Origin: Acidobacteriaceae bacterium
GTDB taxonomy: Bacteria > Acidobacteriota > Terriglobia > Terriglobales > Acidobacteriaceae
DNA: 35,607 nt
Direction of reading: 5' to 3'
NCBI GenBank assembly: GCA_003165075.1
Contig: PLSM01000194.1
Span: forward strand, 85,883 to 121,489
The position numbers and the translations under genes are program-made. The notes under the pieces were generated by a model that had not been told where the DNA came from, did not search any database, and saw only the letters and a program-made list of their open reading frames with translations. Shown here piece after piece: positions 17,753 through 24,830 of the stretch (its first letter is position 1; each line of letters begins with the position of its first letter).

Positions 17753-19750
17753 ATGCCCGATTACATCTATCTGCTCGAAAACCGGCTTTCGCCGGACCAG
17801 CAAAACGCATTGCGCCTATTGCGCGAGGTAGCCCGCGAAAGCGGCATGATTCTGTTCCTGACCGGTGACGCGGTTCGTGACCTGACCAGCGGCCACGCGG
17901 TCCGCGACCTTGAAGTAACAGTTCATGGAAATGCCCTCAAACTAAAGAAACCAATCGAGAAAATGGGAGGCGTGGTGTGGGGCGAGGATGAACCCTCGCG
18001 CTCCCTTTACCTGTGTTTTCCCGGCACCGTGCGGGTGGACTTGGTAAGCACCCACCGAACGGAGTACCCCAAACCCGGCAAGCCGGTATATCATCCCGCC
18101 TCTATCCAGGAAGACCTTCGCCGCCGCGACTTCACCGTCAACGCCATGGCGATCTCGCTCAATGAGGGCTCGTTCGGCCTGTTGATGGACCCCCTGAACG
18201 GGGCTGCGGACATCGAGACCCGCCACTTGCGCCTGGTTTCGAACTACGGGTTCCTTGAAGAGCCGTCTCTGCTGATTCGCGCCACCCGGTACATGGCCCG
18301 GCTGGGGTGGGAGATGGATGAAAGGACCCGGACGCGCTACGGGAATGCCCGGGAGGAAGGCGTGATTGAATTCCTTTCCGCACACGCGCGCAGCCAGGAA
18401 CTGGAGCAAATTGGCCACGAGGACGACGGACTAAAGGTGCTGCGGGCGCTGGAAGCGGAGGGCTGGATGAAGTTTCTGTTCCCTGCCTGGACCGCGGCCA
18501 AGGCAGACGAGGAGAAACTGAAGGCGCTGCACTCCCTGGCGATTGAGTTGCTGGTGCAGGGTGTGCACGCTGACATGTCCGCGGCCCAGATGCAGTTGCT
18601 TACTGCCAAAGTTGCCGCCAAGGATCTGGCCACCCTCAAGAAGCTGATGCTGCGTCCCGGATTCGTGCAGGAGTGGAACGGCCTGGACGCTTTGGCCAGC
18701 GGATTTGCGAAGGTGCTGCTGTCCAAGGAAAACGCTGCCCCGTCCGCGTGCTACAAGCTCATCACCAGCTACGATCCTGAAGCGGTTCTCTGGCTCGGCT
18801 TTACCAGCAAGGACGCAACCGTCAAAGAGCGTTTTCAGCTTTTCCTGAAGACTTGGCCGGAGATGCGCCAGCGTATCCCCCACGCTCTGATGCAGGAGAT
18901 GCGGATCACTCCGGAACTGGCCACTTACAGGGAGATCATTCACAAGGTCTTTCTGGAACTGATCGACGCCCGTTTGAATACACCCGAGGAGATGCGCGCA
19001 TTTCTCGACCCGCATTCGCCGCCGGCGCCGCCCCCGCAGGCGGTCATTAAGCGGTCGCGCGCCAAGCGTGGCGCAGAGGCCAAGGCGAAGGAGCGGTCGT
19101 TCGACGACGAAGATGAGGCCGAGGACGGTCTGGACGAGGAAGAGGATCTGGATGATATCGGCGGAGAAGATGAGGAGATCGATCTGGGCCTGACGATTCC
19201 CAAGATCGACCTCGAGCCGGATCTGGACGAAGAGGGCGGCCTCGACGAAAAAGAGGCTGAAAGCGAGGAACTGGAACCGGTTCCCGCGAAGGCAGCGAAG
19301 AAACACCCTGCCGCGGCCAAGTCAGCCAAGGGTGCCGCACCGGTTGCACCCAAAGAAAAGCCCGCAGCGGCCAAGCCCGCAAAGGCGGAGCAGCCCCAAT
19401 CGAAAGCAAAGGCTGAAGCAAAGCCAGCGTCGCAACCGGCGGCAGCTAAATCTGCAGGGGGAAATGGAAAGGCGAAGCCCGCAACAGGATCCGCGCCCCA
19501 AAAGACACTGTCTACCCCGGCAGCAAAAACTCCGGCAAAGACACCGGTGAAGGCAGCGGCGAAGGTCGCGCCAAAGGTCTTGGCAAAGGCTCCGGCAAAG
19601 GCTGCGGCCAAGGCCCCCGCGAAGGTAGCGGCCCAAAAGCAATCCACAACAATCAAAAAGTCCGCACCCGCTGCAAGCCCCGCAAAGAAACCGCAGCCGC
19701 CCAAACCGGCGGCCAAAAAGCCGGCTACAAAGGCCGGCAAGAAGCGCTAA
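17753..19750 (+). CDS. tRNA nucleotidyltransferase/poly(A) polymerase-like protein with acidic and histone-H1-like tail
   Basis: About 665 residues from the ATG at 17753; a frame from 17687 adds 22 residues that do not fit. The first 130 residues match the class II nucleotidyltransferase head: TGDAVRDL (38-44), RDLEVTVHG (51-59), a third carboxylate in RVDLVSTHR (Asp96) and RRDFTVNAMA (124-133). A helical neck follows (EEPSLLIRATRYMARLGW). Such enzymes add CCA to tRNA or poly(A) to RNA. Two motif changes stand out: GGxVRD is GDAVRD, and the metal-binding DxD is Asp52-Leu-Glu54. From about residue 420 the chain is disordered: an acidic stretch (about 449-506), then about 155 residues rich in Lys, Ala and Pro like histone H1 or AlgP. 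No HD domain is seen. Catalytic activity is therefore uncertain. Confidence 0.75.
   Translation: MPDYIYLLENRLSPDQQNALRLLREVARESGMILFLTGDAVRDLTSGHAVRDLEVTVHGNALKLKKPIEKMGGVVWGEDEPSRSLYLCFPGTVRVDLVSTHRTEYPKPGKPVYHPASIQEDLRRRDFTVNAMAISLNEGSFGLLMDPLNGAADIETRHLRLVSNYGFLEEPSLLIRATRYMARLGWEMDERTRTRYGNAREEGVIEFLSAHARSQELEQIGHEDDGLKVLRALEAEGWMKFLFPAWTAAKADEEKLKALHSLAIELLVQGVHADMSAAQMQLLTAKVAAKDLATLKKLMLRPGFVQEWNGLDALASGFAKVLLSKENAAPSACYKLITSYDPEAVLWLGFTSKDATVKERFQLFLKTWPEMRQRIPHALMQEMRITPELATYREIIHKVFLELIDARLNTPEEMRAFLDPHSPPAPPPQAVIKRSRAKRGAEAKAKERSFDDEDEAEDGLDEEEDLDDIGGEDEEIDLGLTIPKIDLEPDLDEEGGLDEKEAESEELEPVPAKAAKKHPAAAKSAKGAAPVAPKEKPAAAKPAKAEQPQSKAKAEAKPASQPAAAKSAGGNGKAKPATGSAPQKTLSTPAAKTPAKTPVKAAAKVAPKVLAKAPAKAAAKAPAKVAAQKQSTTIKKSAPAASPAKKPQPPKPAAKKPATKAGKKR
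19280..19747 (+). repeat. Lys/Ala/Pro-rich coding tract (histone H1-like tail)
   Basis: Imperfect, in-frame repetition of AAK, PAK and KAP-type triplets, for example KAPAKAAAKAPAKVAAQ, over about 155 codons at the end of the nucleotidyltransferase-like gene. The codon repetition makes the DNA internally repetitive and prone to slippage. Antisense frames here give Leu/Arg-rich shadows. Confidence 0.8.
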
Positions 19751-19767
19751 AGTCTTGAATGCATCCC

Positions 19768-19794
19768 CGCGAGCCGGTCATACCCCGGCTCGCG
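19768..19794 (+). terminator. Hairpin between the nucleotidyltransferase-like and hydrolase genes
   Basis: CGCGAGCCGG (19768-19777) pairs perfectly with CCGGCTCGCG (19785-19794), a 10-bp stem with a seven-base loop, 17 bases after the stop of the upstream gene. Only TTCC follows, so the T-run is poor. It could be a rho-independent terminator of low efficiency or a processing stem. Confidence 0.45.
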
Positions 19795-19819
19795 TTCCGA
19801 TTCATTGCCCATCTGCTTC

Positions 19820-19825
19820 AGGAGG
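19820..19825 (+). promoter_or_regulatory. Perfect Shine-Dalgarno site for the Ntn hydrolase
   Basis: AGGAGG, seven bases before the ATG at 19833. It fixes the start of the secreted hydrolase and excludes the upstream in-frame start at 19755. Confidence 0.8.
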
Positions 19826-19832
19826 ATTCCCG

Positions 19833-21275
19833 ATGCCCTTTCCGCGTCCCCGCGCCCTCATCTGTTGTCTGCTTTCCGCGCTAGCTTTGTTTGCCGCCGC
19901 CCGGGTGCACGGGTCAGGCCAGCCGCCAGATCGCGACGCGACCGTGCTGCCCGGCTATCGCTTCGAACGTGGCGGTTGGAGCTATGTCCACCTCGAAGGA
20001 ACTCCGGCGCAGATCGGTTTCCAGCATGGGCGGCTGCTCTCCGCCGAGATTGAAGACATGGTGCGGGTGGCCAGGATTGAGAGCACCCACGGCACGCGGC
20101 GCGACTGGGCGTTCTTCCGCGAAGCGGGCCGCAAGATGCTTTGGCCGCACATCGACGCAGAGTACCAGCAGGAACTCGAAGGCATCGCCAAGGGCGTGCA
20201 ATCCAAAGGAAGCAGGCTGGACCTGTGGGACATTGTGGCGCTGAACGGCGCCATCGAACTGCCTCAGTACTATGTCCCTTGGCTGAACAAGCAGGAACAC
20301 GCCGCCAACGCGCCGCAAATCCGTCCCGAAGGCCGCTGCTCGGCTTTCATTGCCACCGGCAGTTACACCAAAGGCGGCAAGATCGTGATCGCACACAATA
20401 ACTGGTCCGGGTACGACGAGGGCGAGCGCTGGACCATCATCTTTGATATCCAGCCTGCGCATGGGCACCGCGTCCTGATGGATGGAGAGCCGGGCGTGAT
20501 CACCAGCCAGGACGACTTCGGCGTCAACGACGCTGGCCTGATGATTACCGAGACCACCATCACGCAATTTGTGGGCTGGAATCCCGACGGCAAGCCGGAG
20601 TTTGTGCGCTCGCGCAAGGCGCTGCAGTATGGCAGCTCCATTGACGAGTACGTGGCCCTGATCAAGGACGGCAACAACGGCGGTTACGCCAACGACTGGC
20701 TGATTGGCGACCGCAAGACCGGCGAGATTGCCTACCTGGAACTGGGGCTGAAAAATACTCCGCTGTGGCGCAGCAGGGACGGCTACTTTGTGAGTTCGAA
20801 CTACGCCCGCGACCCGCAGCTGATCAAGACCGAGACCGATGGCTTCGACCTGGGCAATCTCTCCAGCTCTCCCAACGCGCGGCGCGTTACCTGGGAAAAG
20901 AAGATGGAGCATGCCAAGGGGAGCATCGACATTGAAATGGCCGAGCAGTTCATGGCCGACCACGACGATAGCTTCACCGGCAAGGTCGATGCCGATGAAC
21001 GCTCCCTCTGCGGCCATGTCGACAAGGCAAAGAAGGGCGTTCCAGAGTGGGATTGGGGTCCCTATTATCCCGGTGGCGCGGTCACCGGCAAAGTTGCAGA
21101 CTCTGACATGGCGGCCGGGCTCTCGCTGATTGCCCACGCCGGGCATCCCTGCGGCGAAGACTTCCTTGCCGCGCCGTTCCTGGCCGCACACCCCGAATAC
21201 AACTACCTGAAGCCGGTGCTCAAGGACATGAAATCGGGACCATGGACCGCATTCAGCGCCGGTGAAAAGAAATAG
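19833..21275 (+). CDS. Secreted Ntn hydrolase of the C45/phospholipase-B-like type
   Basis: The 480-residue protein has a signal peptide (residues 1 to about 28, ending VHGSG). The pattern fits the acyl-CoA:6-APA acyltransferase/C45 and phospholipase-B-like group of N-terminal-nucleophile hydrolases: an early GFQHGRLLSAEI helix, EYQQELEGIAKGV, LWDIVALNGAIE, and then GRC-SAF. Cys169 (codon 20337-20339) in GRCSAF is the expected self-cleavage site and catalytic nucleophile, followed by IAHNNWSGYDEG and GVNDAGLMITETT. Family members hydrolyse amide or ester bonds in diverse lipids and peptides, so the substrate cannot be named. The mature enzyme would be periplasmic or outside the cell. It stands alone, bounded by a hairpin upstream and a broken gene downstream. 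Confidence 0.75.
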   Translation: MPFPRPRALICCLLSALALFAAARVHGSGQPPDRDATVLPGYRFERGGWSYVHLEGTPAQIGFQHGRLLSAEIEDMVRVARIESTHGTRRDWAFFREAGRKMLWPHIDAEYQQELEGIAKGVQSKGSRLDLWDIVALNGAIELPQYYVPWLNKQEHAANAPQIRPEGRCSAFIATGSYTKGGKIVIAHNNWSGYDEGERWTIIFDIQPAHGHRVLMDGEPGVITSQDDFGVNDAGLMITETTITQFVGWNPDGKPEFVRSRKALQYGSSIDEYVALIKDGNNGGYANDWLIGDRKTGEIAYLELGLKNTPLWRSRDGYFVSSNYARDPQLIKTETDGFDLGNLSSSPNARRVTWEKKMEHAKGSIDIEMAEQFMADHDDSFTGKVDADERSLCGHVDKAKKGVPEWDWGPYYPGGAVTGKVADSDMAAGLSLIAHAGHPCGEDFLAAPFLAAHPEYNYLKPVLKDMKSGPWTAFSAGEKK

Positions 21276-21285
21276 TCCGGCCAGC

Positions 21286-21565
21286 TTAACTGTATTGGAT
21301 GTGGATGGTGGTTTCGGTCATCGGGCAGGCGACGTGGATCAGGGCTTCTTTGAAGCTGGGCACGGCCAGCCGGACACGGGGATAGTTGGCAAAGCCGAAA
21401 CCCTCCTTGGGCCAGCCAAAGATATTCCTGTCGAGCTTCTTGATTCTTGTTCTCGTCGTTGAATCACGATCCCCCCCCATAATCACCGGGAGGCAGATCC
21501 AGCGAGACTGCTGTGACCTGCCGCTCACCCGCGGCAATCGGAGTGGGCCAAGCGCGAAGAGCCAT
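21286..21565 (-). pseudogene. Broken DUF2141 family gene
   Basis: Three pieces on the minus strand together spell the second half of a DUF2141 protein. The C-terminal piece (stop at 21286) reads KKLDRNIFGWPKEGFGFAN, then PSFKEA and TTIHIQYS, matching the family pattern GxPKEGxGFS...PSFxxA...I.Y. A one-base shift near 21445 separates it from FNDENKN, the expected HDENxN motif. An in-frame TGA, just after a run of eight C on the plus strand (21471-21478), separates that from VTAVSLDLPPGDY, the expected PPGxYA motif. The signal peptide and first half are absent; the frame begins at an ATG (21565) abutting a terminator hairpin. DUF2141 proteins are small secreted proteins of unknown role. An assembly error in the C8 run could explain part of the damage, but not all of it. 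Confidence 0.65.
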
Positions 21566-21569
21566 CAAA

Positions 21570-21611
21570 ACAGCCGAAGGACAGCCGCTCACACGGCTGC
21601 CCTTCGGCTGT
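21570..21611 (-). terminator. Long hairpin terminator after the zinc-ribbon gene
   Basis: ACAGCCGAAGG (21570-21580) pairs with CCTTCGGCTGT (21601-21611). Inside, after one mismatch, CAGCCG (21582-21587) pairs with CGGCTG (21594-21599) around a six-base loop, a 17-bp stem in total. On the minus strand the 3' end runs into TTTTGA, so it fits a rho-independent terminator for the zinc-ribbon gene about 170 bp upstream. The DNA between that gene's stop and the hairpin shows no ORF. Confidence 0.6.
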
Positions 21612-21777
21612 CAAAAAAGACTCGCGAGGCGAGAAACAAATTAAGGCACAATCTCTTCGGCCAAGAAACGCCAGCGGCTAATCGAGCCAATCTGGCCTTC
21701 GCTTTGGATACTTGCCGTACCTTGCCTGCGTAGGGTTAAGTTCCGGGGTTCAACCTCAACACCGGACACGTGGAACG

Positions 21778-22104
21778 CTAGTACCGGCCGCCGCGTGAGC
21801 CACCGCCACCGCTGCCCTTGCGCGCCTGATAGCAATCCCGGCAAAACACCGGACGATCGCCGCGAGGCTCAAAAGGAACAGTCGTAGGCTGGCCACAACC
21901 TGAACAAATTACAGGTGTCCCATGTGCTGGAGCCGCACGGTAACCGGAGCCGCCCCCCCCTTGGTCATTCTTCTTTGCCTGTCGGCAAGGCTTGCAACGT
22001 TTGGGGGTCGAATAACCACGTTCCTGAAAGAACGCCTGATCGGCAGCGGTGAAGGTAAAGTCCTGCCCGCAATCGCTGCATGTAAGTTGAATATCTCCGG
22101 CCAT
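21778..22104 (-). CDS. Double zinc-ribbon protein with Gly-rich linkers
   Basis: This 108-residue protein holds four CxxC pairs: Cys9/Cys12, Cys37/Cys40, Cys67/Cys70 and Cys88/Cys91. The first two form a zf-trcl-like ribbon (CSDC-GQDFTF-..-QAFFQERGY-..-RCKPC); the last two form a second ribbon (CSGC-...-TTVPFEPRGDRPVFCRDC) of the CxxC-x(17)-CxxC type. The linker and tail are Gly/Ser/Arg-rich, as in RNA-binding proteins. The function of these ribbons is unknown; nucleic-acid or protein binding is the usual guess. The start at 22104 is set by GAGGAG on the minus strand four bases upstream (22109-22114); a longer frame from 22299 is not supported. Confidence 0.75.
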   Translation of the reverse strand: MAGDIQLTCSDCGQDFTFTAADQAFFQERGYSTPKRCKPCRQAKKNDQGGGGSGYRAAPAHGTPVICSGCGQPTTVPFEPRGDRPVFCRDCYQARKGSGGGGSRGGRY

Positions 22105-22542
22105 GGGTCTCCTCGTGGAGATTGTACAGCCATTCGGGTTTTTGCGCATAAGGAATCTATTTAGATTGAAAAAGTTATGCACAGCGTCCAGGAATCCCGT
22201 TTTTCCCTCTCCTGGACCGTTGCCCGCCACGCTATAGTTTCGGAGGGGACGCGGACGGGCGGCGGCCGGATTCACCCCACGTTTTCGCCCCGAAAGCAAG
22301 GACGGCGCCTAACCCCGCATCTTCGAGCTTTCCGCCCGTTTCAGTGAGCAGCTGCACACGCGGCTGAATGCAGAACTAGAAGTGGACGGGCCCTCGCAGG
22401 TACGAGAGAACTCTGCCTGGCCCAGGCTGTTAAACCGCGCCCTTTCAAAATCCGAACTTGATCATGAAACTCGAACGGCCCGCCGTGGCGGGCCGCTGCA
22501 GAGTGCTGTGATGCTGAATGATTCTCGTTGGCAGAGACCTTC
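22105..22542. other. 438-bp intergenic region, no convincing gene
   Basis: This gap lies between the zinc-ribbon gene start (-) and the end of the next minus-strand gene. The part next to the zinc-ribbon gene is AT-rich and probably holds its promoter, though no clear -35/-10 pair is seen. A plus-strand frame open from about 22312 to 22615 runs antisense into the next gene and has no good start, so I do not call it. A terminator-like hairpin at 22476-22495 is listed separately. No tRNA, riboswitch or repeat was recognised. Confidence 0.5.
22476..22495 (-). terminator. Hairpin after the unknown secreted protein gene
   Basis: CGGCCCGC (22476-22483) and GCGGGCCG (22488-22495) form a perfect 8-bp GC stem with a four-base loop, 47 bases past the stop of the minus-strand gene that ends at 22543. 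On the minus strand it is followed by TTCGAGTTT, a broken T-run. Confidence 0.5.
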
Positions 22543-23493
22543 TCAGCGGACCATGCTCTGGAAGAGCGAAGACTTGAGGAGGTTGTCGAAGTCGGAATCC
22601 GAGGCCGCGAAGTGAATGGTGAGGAGGCCCGAATTGGAGCTGATGTCGGTGGAGGAAAGAGCGGCCTTTTCCGTATCCGAGCCGGTCATTTTGCGATAGA
22701 CGATGGCCGCGCTCAGCAATGAGGAAACAGTGGCGGCGGCGAACGTATCGCCGGTAGAAATTGTCAGGTCAAACTTCACGCCGTGCTGAAAGTCCATGCC
22801 GTACCAGGAGGTGAGCAGGCGCTTGCGTATTGATTCGAAATCGGTGACCGAGCCGGCCTCGCCCAGTATCTGGCGCATCATGGTCTGTGTGCCCTTCTGG
22901 TCGAGAATGCTCCACAGAGACTCGTAGTCTACCGCTTTCATGGCTTCCATGATGGGCCCGTTGGTCAGCATGCTGGGAGCGTTTCCATCGCGCACGTCAA
23001 GGGTCTGCTTCACAGCGCCGGCGGTTCCAAAAACCATGGTGGAGGGATCGACAAAGCACAGCACCATGCCGGTCTTTCCCATGGGGTAGATCCGGTTGGC
23101 GCGGACGACGGTGACCTTCACCTTCAGTTTGCGGAAGTTGGCCAGAATGTCCTGGACGGCGAACTGGCCCTGAGCGATGCCGACTGTCTCAAGCTGATCA
23201 GCGGAACCCGCGGTCCGAAAGAGGGCAAAGGCCAACTCATCGACGTCGTGGTTCTCATTCAACCCTGACTTGCGCAGCGCCTCGTCGAACTGCCTCAGTT
23301 CGGGGGGCATGACGCGATCGCGAAGTTCCATGGCCGTGCTCGAGTTCTGCATGGCCCTGTAGTCGATGACCACCAGTTGCTGCACGTCATGGGGAATCGC
23401 CCCGCGTGCGTCACTCGTCAGTTGCGCGGCCGGTGCCGAAAGGGACAACGCCAGAAATAAAGCGGGAAACGAAATTCTTGCTAAATTCTTCAA
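22543..23493 (-). CDS. Secreted protein of unknown function
   Basis: I choose the TTG at 23493 because GGAGGA lies eight bases upstream (23502-23507) and because it gives a clean signal peptide (KNLARISF, hydrophobic core, cleavage near APAAQ). The product is then 316 residues. The mature part is an alpha/beta sequence with no Cys pairs or lipobox; phrases such as AIPHDVQQLVVIDYRAMQNS and GKTGMVLCFVDPSTMVFGT suggest a repeated strand-helix unit, but I recognise no named family. A longer frame from 23589 would add an Arg/Pro-rich stretch and hide the signal peptide. The 260 bp upstream is non-coding, with a TACAAT (complement of 23705-23710) as a possible -10 but no matching -35. Confidence 0.65.
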   Translation of the reverse strand: MKNLARISFPALFLALSLSAPAAQLTSDARGAIPHDVQQLVVIDYRAMQNSSTAMELRDRVMPPELRQFDEALRKSGLNENHDVDELAFALFRTAGSADQLETVGIAQGQFAVQDILANFRKLKVKVTVVRANRIYPMGKTGMVLCFVDPSTMVFGTAGAVKQTLDVRDGNAPSMLTNGPIMEAMKAVDYESLWSILDQKGTQTMMRQILGEAGSVTDFESIRKRLLTSWYGMDFQHGVKFDLTISTGDTFAAATVSSLLSAAIVYRKMTGSDTEKAALSSTDISSNSGLLTIHFAASDSDFDNLLKSSLFQSMVR

Positions 23494-23501
23494 CCGATTC
23501 T

Positions 23502-23507
23502 TCCTCC
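23502..23507 (-). promoter_or_regulatory. Shine-Dalgarno site supporting a TTG start
   Basis: GGAGGA on the minus strand, eight bases before the TTG at 23493. It is the main support for the non-ATG start of the secreted protein gene. Confidence 0.6.
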
Positions 23508-23753
23508 AGATTGCGGCGCCTTGCCTGCGCCCCGCGGGAGTTCGATCCCGGGCCTGCCGCGGCTGCATGCGGGCATTCCCAAAAACCAAGCCGCGGGACT
23601 CTCAGCACAAAAGCACGGGGAACCTTACGATGCTGCGCAAAGGCCCGTGATTCAGAGGCTTCCGCCGGCTGGGCTGGTGAAAACACGCGCACAGTCCTGC
23701 ATTTATTGTACCCCGCGCGATTTTGCCGGCGCGTCCAATTGCCGCTAAGCCGG

Positions 23754-24680
23754 TTACGACGGTTCCGGCCACGCCAATGGCGCAGCAAGCCGCCGCTCCA
23801 GGACCTTGGTTTCGGAATCGAACCCGGTTAATTGACGCATCCACTCGCTTTCGCGCTCACAGGCAGCCTCAGGGAGCAGGCCGATGACCTCTCCCTCGAC
23901 CGGAGCCGTCTTATGACGCAAGGCGAGCTTGGAAACGGCGCCGTAGACCTGAGAGATCGGGGTAACCTCAAAGTCGGTGATGTTCATTGAGAGCTGTGCG
24001 CGCCCATGGGCCAGGACGCCCAAGGCCTTGACGCCTTTGAGACCGCCGGAGGCTGCGCGAATCTCGCGGGCAATCGCACGAACAATGGAGACATCCGCAG
24101 AATCGAAGTAGATGTTATAAGCCACCAGGAATTTGCGTGCGCCCACGGCGCAGGCCCCGGCGGTGGGATGCAAGCCCGGACCGCCCAGATCGGGGCGGCG
24201 GGCAGCTTCCTTGCGCACCGCGTCGCGGAGGCCTTCGAACTGGCCGCTGCGCAAGTCTTCAAGGTTGGCGCGGTCAGGGCGCGCTGCGGCCGCTTCGTAA
24301 AAATATACGGGTATTCCGAATCTACGCCAGATTTCAAGGCCGGCCTGGCGAGCCAGCAGCACACACTGTTCCAGTTTGACGCCGGAGATGGGCACAAATG
24401 GGATGACGTCGGCCGCGCCGATGCGGGGGTGCGCTCCTTGCTGGCGGGTCAGATCGATCAACTCGGCCGCCTTGCCTGCTCCGCGTACCGCCGACTCGAC
24501 CACCGCGGCCGGTTCGCCGGCGATGGTCACGACCGAGCGATTGTGATCGGCATCCATCGACAAGTCGAGGAGGAACACTCCCTCCACGCGCATCGCAGCC
24601 ACAATGGCCTCGACCCTCCGGACATCTTTGCCCTCGGAAAAGTTAGGAACGCACTCGACGACTGAAGCTTTCATTTCCAT
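23754..24680 (-). CDS. ftcD: Glutamate formimidoyltransferase
   Basis: This enzyme moves the formimino group from N-formimino-L-glutamate (from histidine breakdown) to tetrahydrofolate. The 308-residue protein corresponds to the transferase half of animal FTCD and lacks the cyclodeaminase domain. Visible features are the start VVECVPNFSEG, the DADHNRSVVT segment and GAHPRIGAADVIPFVPI, whose His84 is the expected catalytic base. Later GPGLHPTAGACAVGAR and LVAYNIYF follow the family pattern. Two ATG codons (24680 and 24674) are possible starts; neither has a strong ribosome site. No other histidine-degradation gene (hutH, hutU, hutI) or fchA cyclodeaminase is in the window, so it is isolated here. 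Confidence 0.92.
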   Translation of the reverse strand: MEMKASVVECVPNFSEGKDVRRVEAIVAAMRVEGVFLLDLSMDADHNRSVVTIAGEPAAVVESAVRGAGKAAELIDLTRQQGAHPRIGAADVIPFVPISGVKLEQCVLLARQAGLEIWRRFGIPVYFYEAAAARPDRANLEDLRSGQFEGLRDAVRKEAARRPDLGGPGLHPTAGACAVGARKFLVAYNIYFDSADVSIVRAIAREIRAASGGLKGVKALGVLAHGRAQLSMNITDFEVTPISQVYGAVSKLALRHKTAPVEGEVIGLLPEAACERESEWMRQLTGFDSETKVLERRLAAPLAWPEPS

Positions 24681-24830
24681 TCCACTGACGGATCACTCGG
24701 GGTTCCAGTTCGCGGCAAACTGAAGAACGGCGCAATGACGGGCAATCTGCAGTCCAATCTGGGTACTCGATAGCATGATGGTTTGAGCCGCATCCTTGCA
24801 CACCGCCGGCTTGTTCGCAGATCGCCATTG

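Noticed and set aside
18431..19740. Long minus-strand ORFs opposite the nucleotidyltransferase-like gene
   Set aside because: Antisense of the acidic and Lys/Ala/Pro tail gives Ser-rich and Ala/Phe/Gly-rich low-complexity frames, not real proteins.
19914..21191. 425-codon minus-strand ORF opposite the Ntn hydrolase
   Set aside because: The plus-strand gene has a perfect Shine-Dalgarno site, a signal peptide and family motifs; the antisense frame has none.
21471..21478. C8 run as a programmed frameshift site
   Set aside because: The neighbouring TGA, the second shift near 21445 and the lost 5' half fit gene decay better than programmed frameshifting.
22382..22615. 77-codon plus-strand ORF
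   Set aside because: GTG start without a ribosome site, and its 3' part is antisense to the end of the secreted protein gene.
23535..23565. GAGTTCGATCCC, resembling a tRNA T-arm
   Set aside because: The flanking bases do not form a five-base T-stem and no acceptor or anticodon arm can be drawn.
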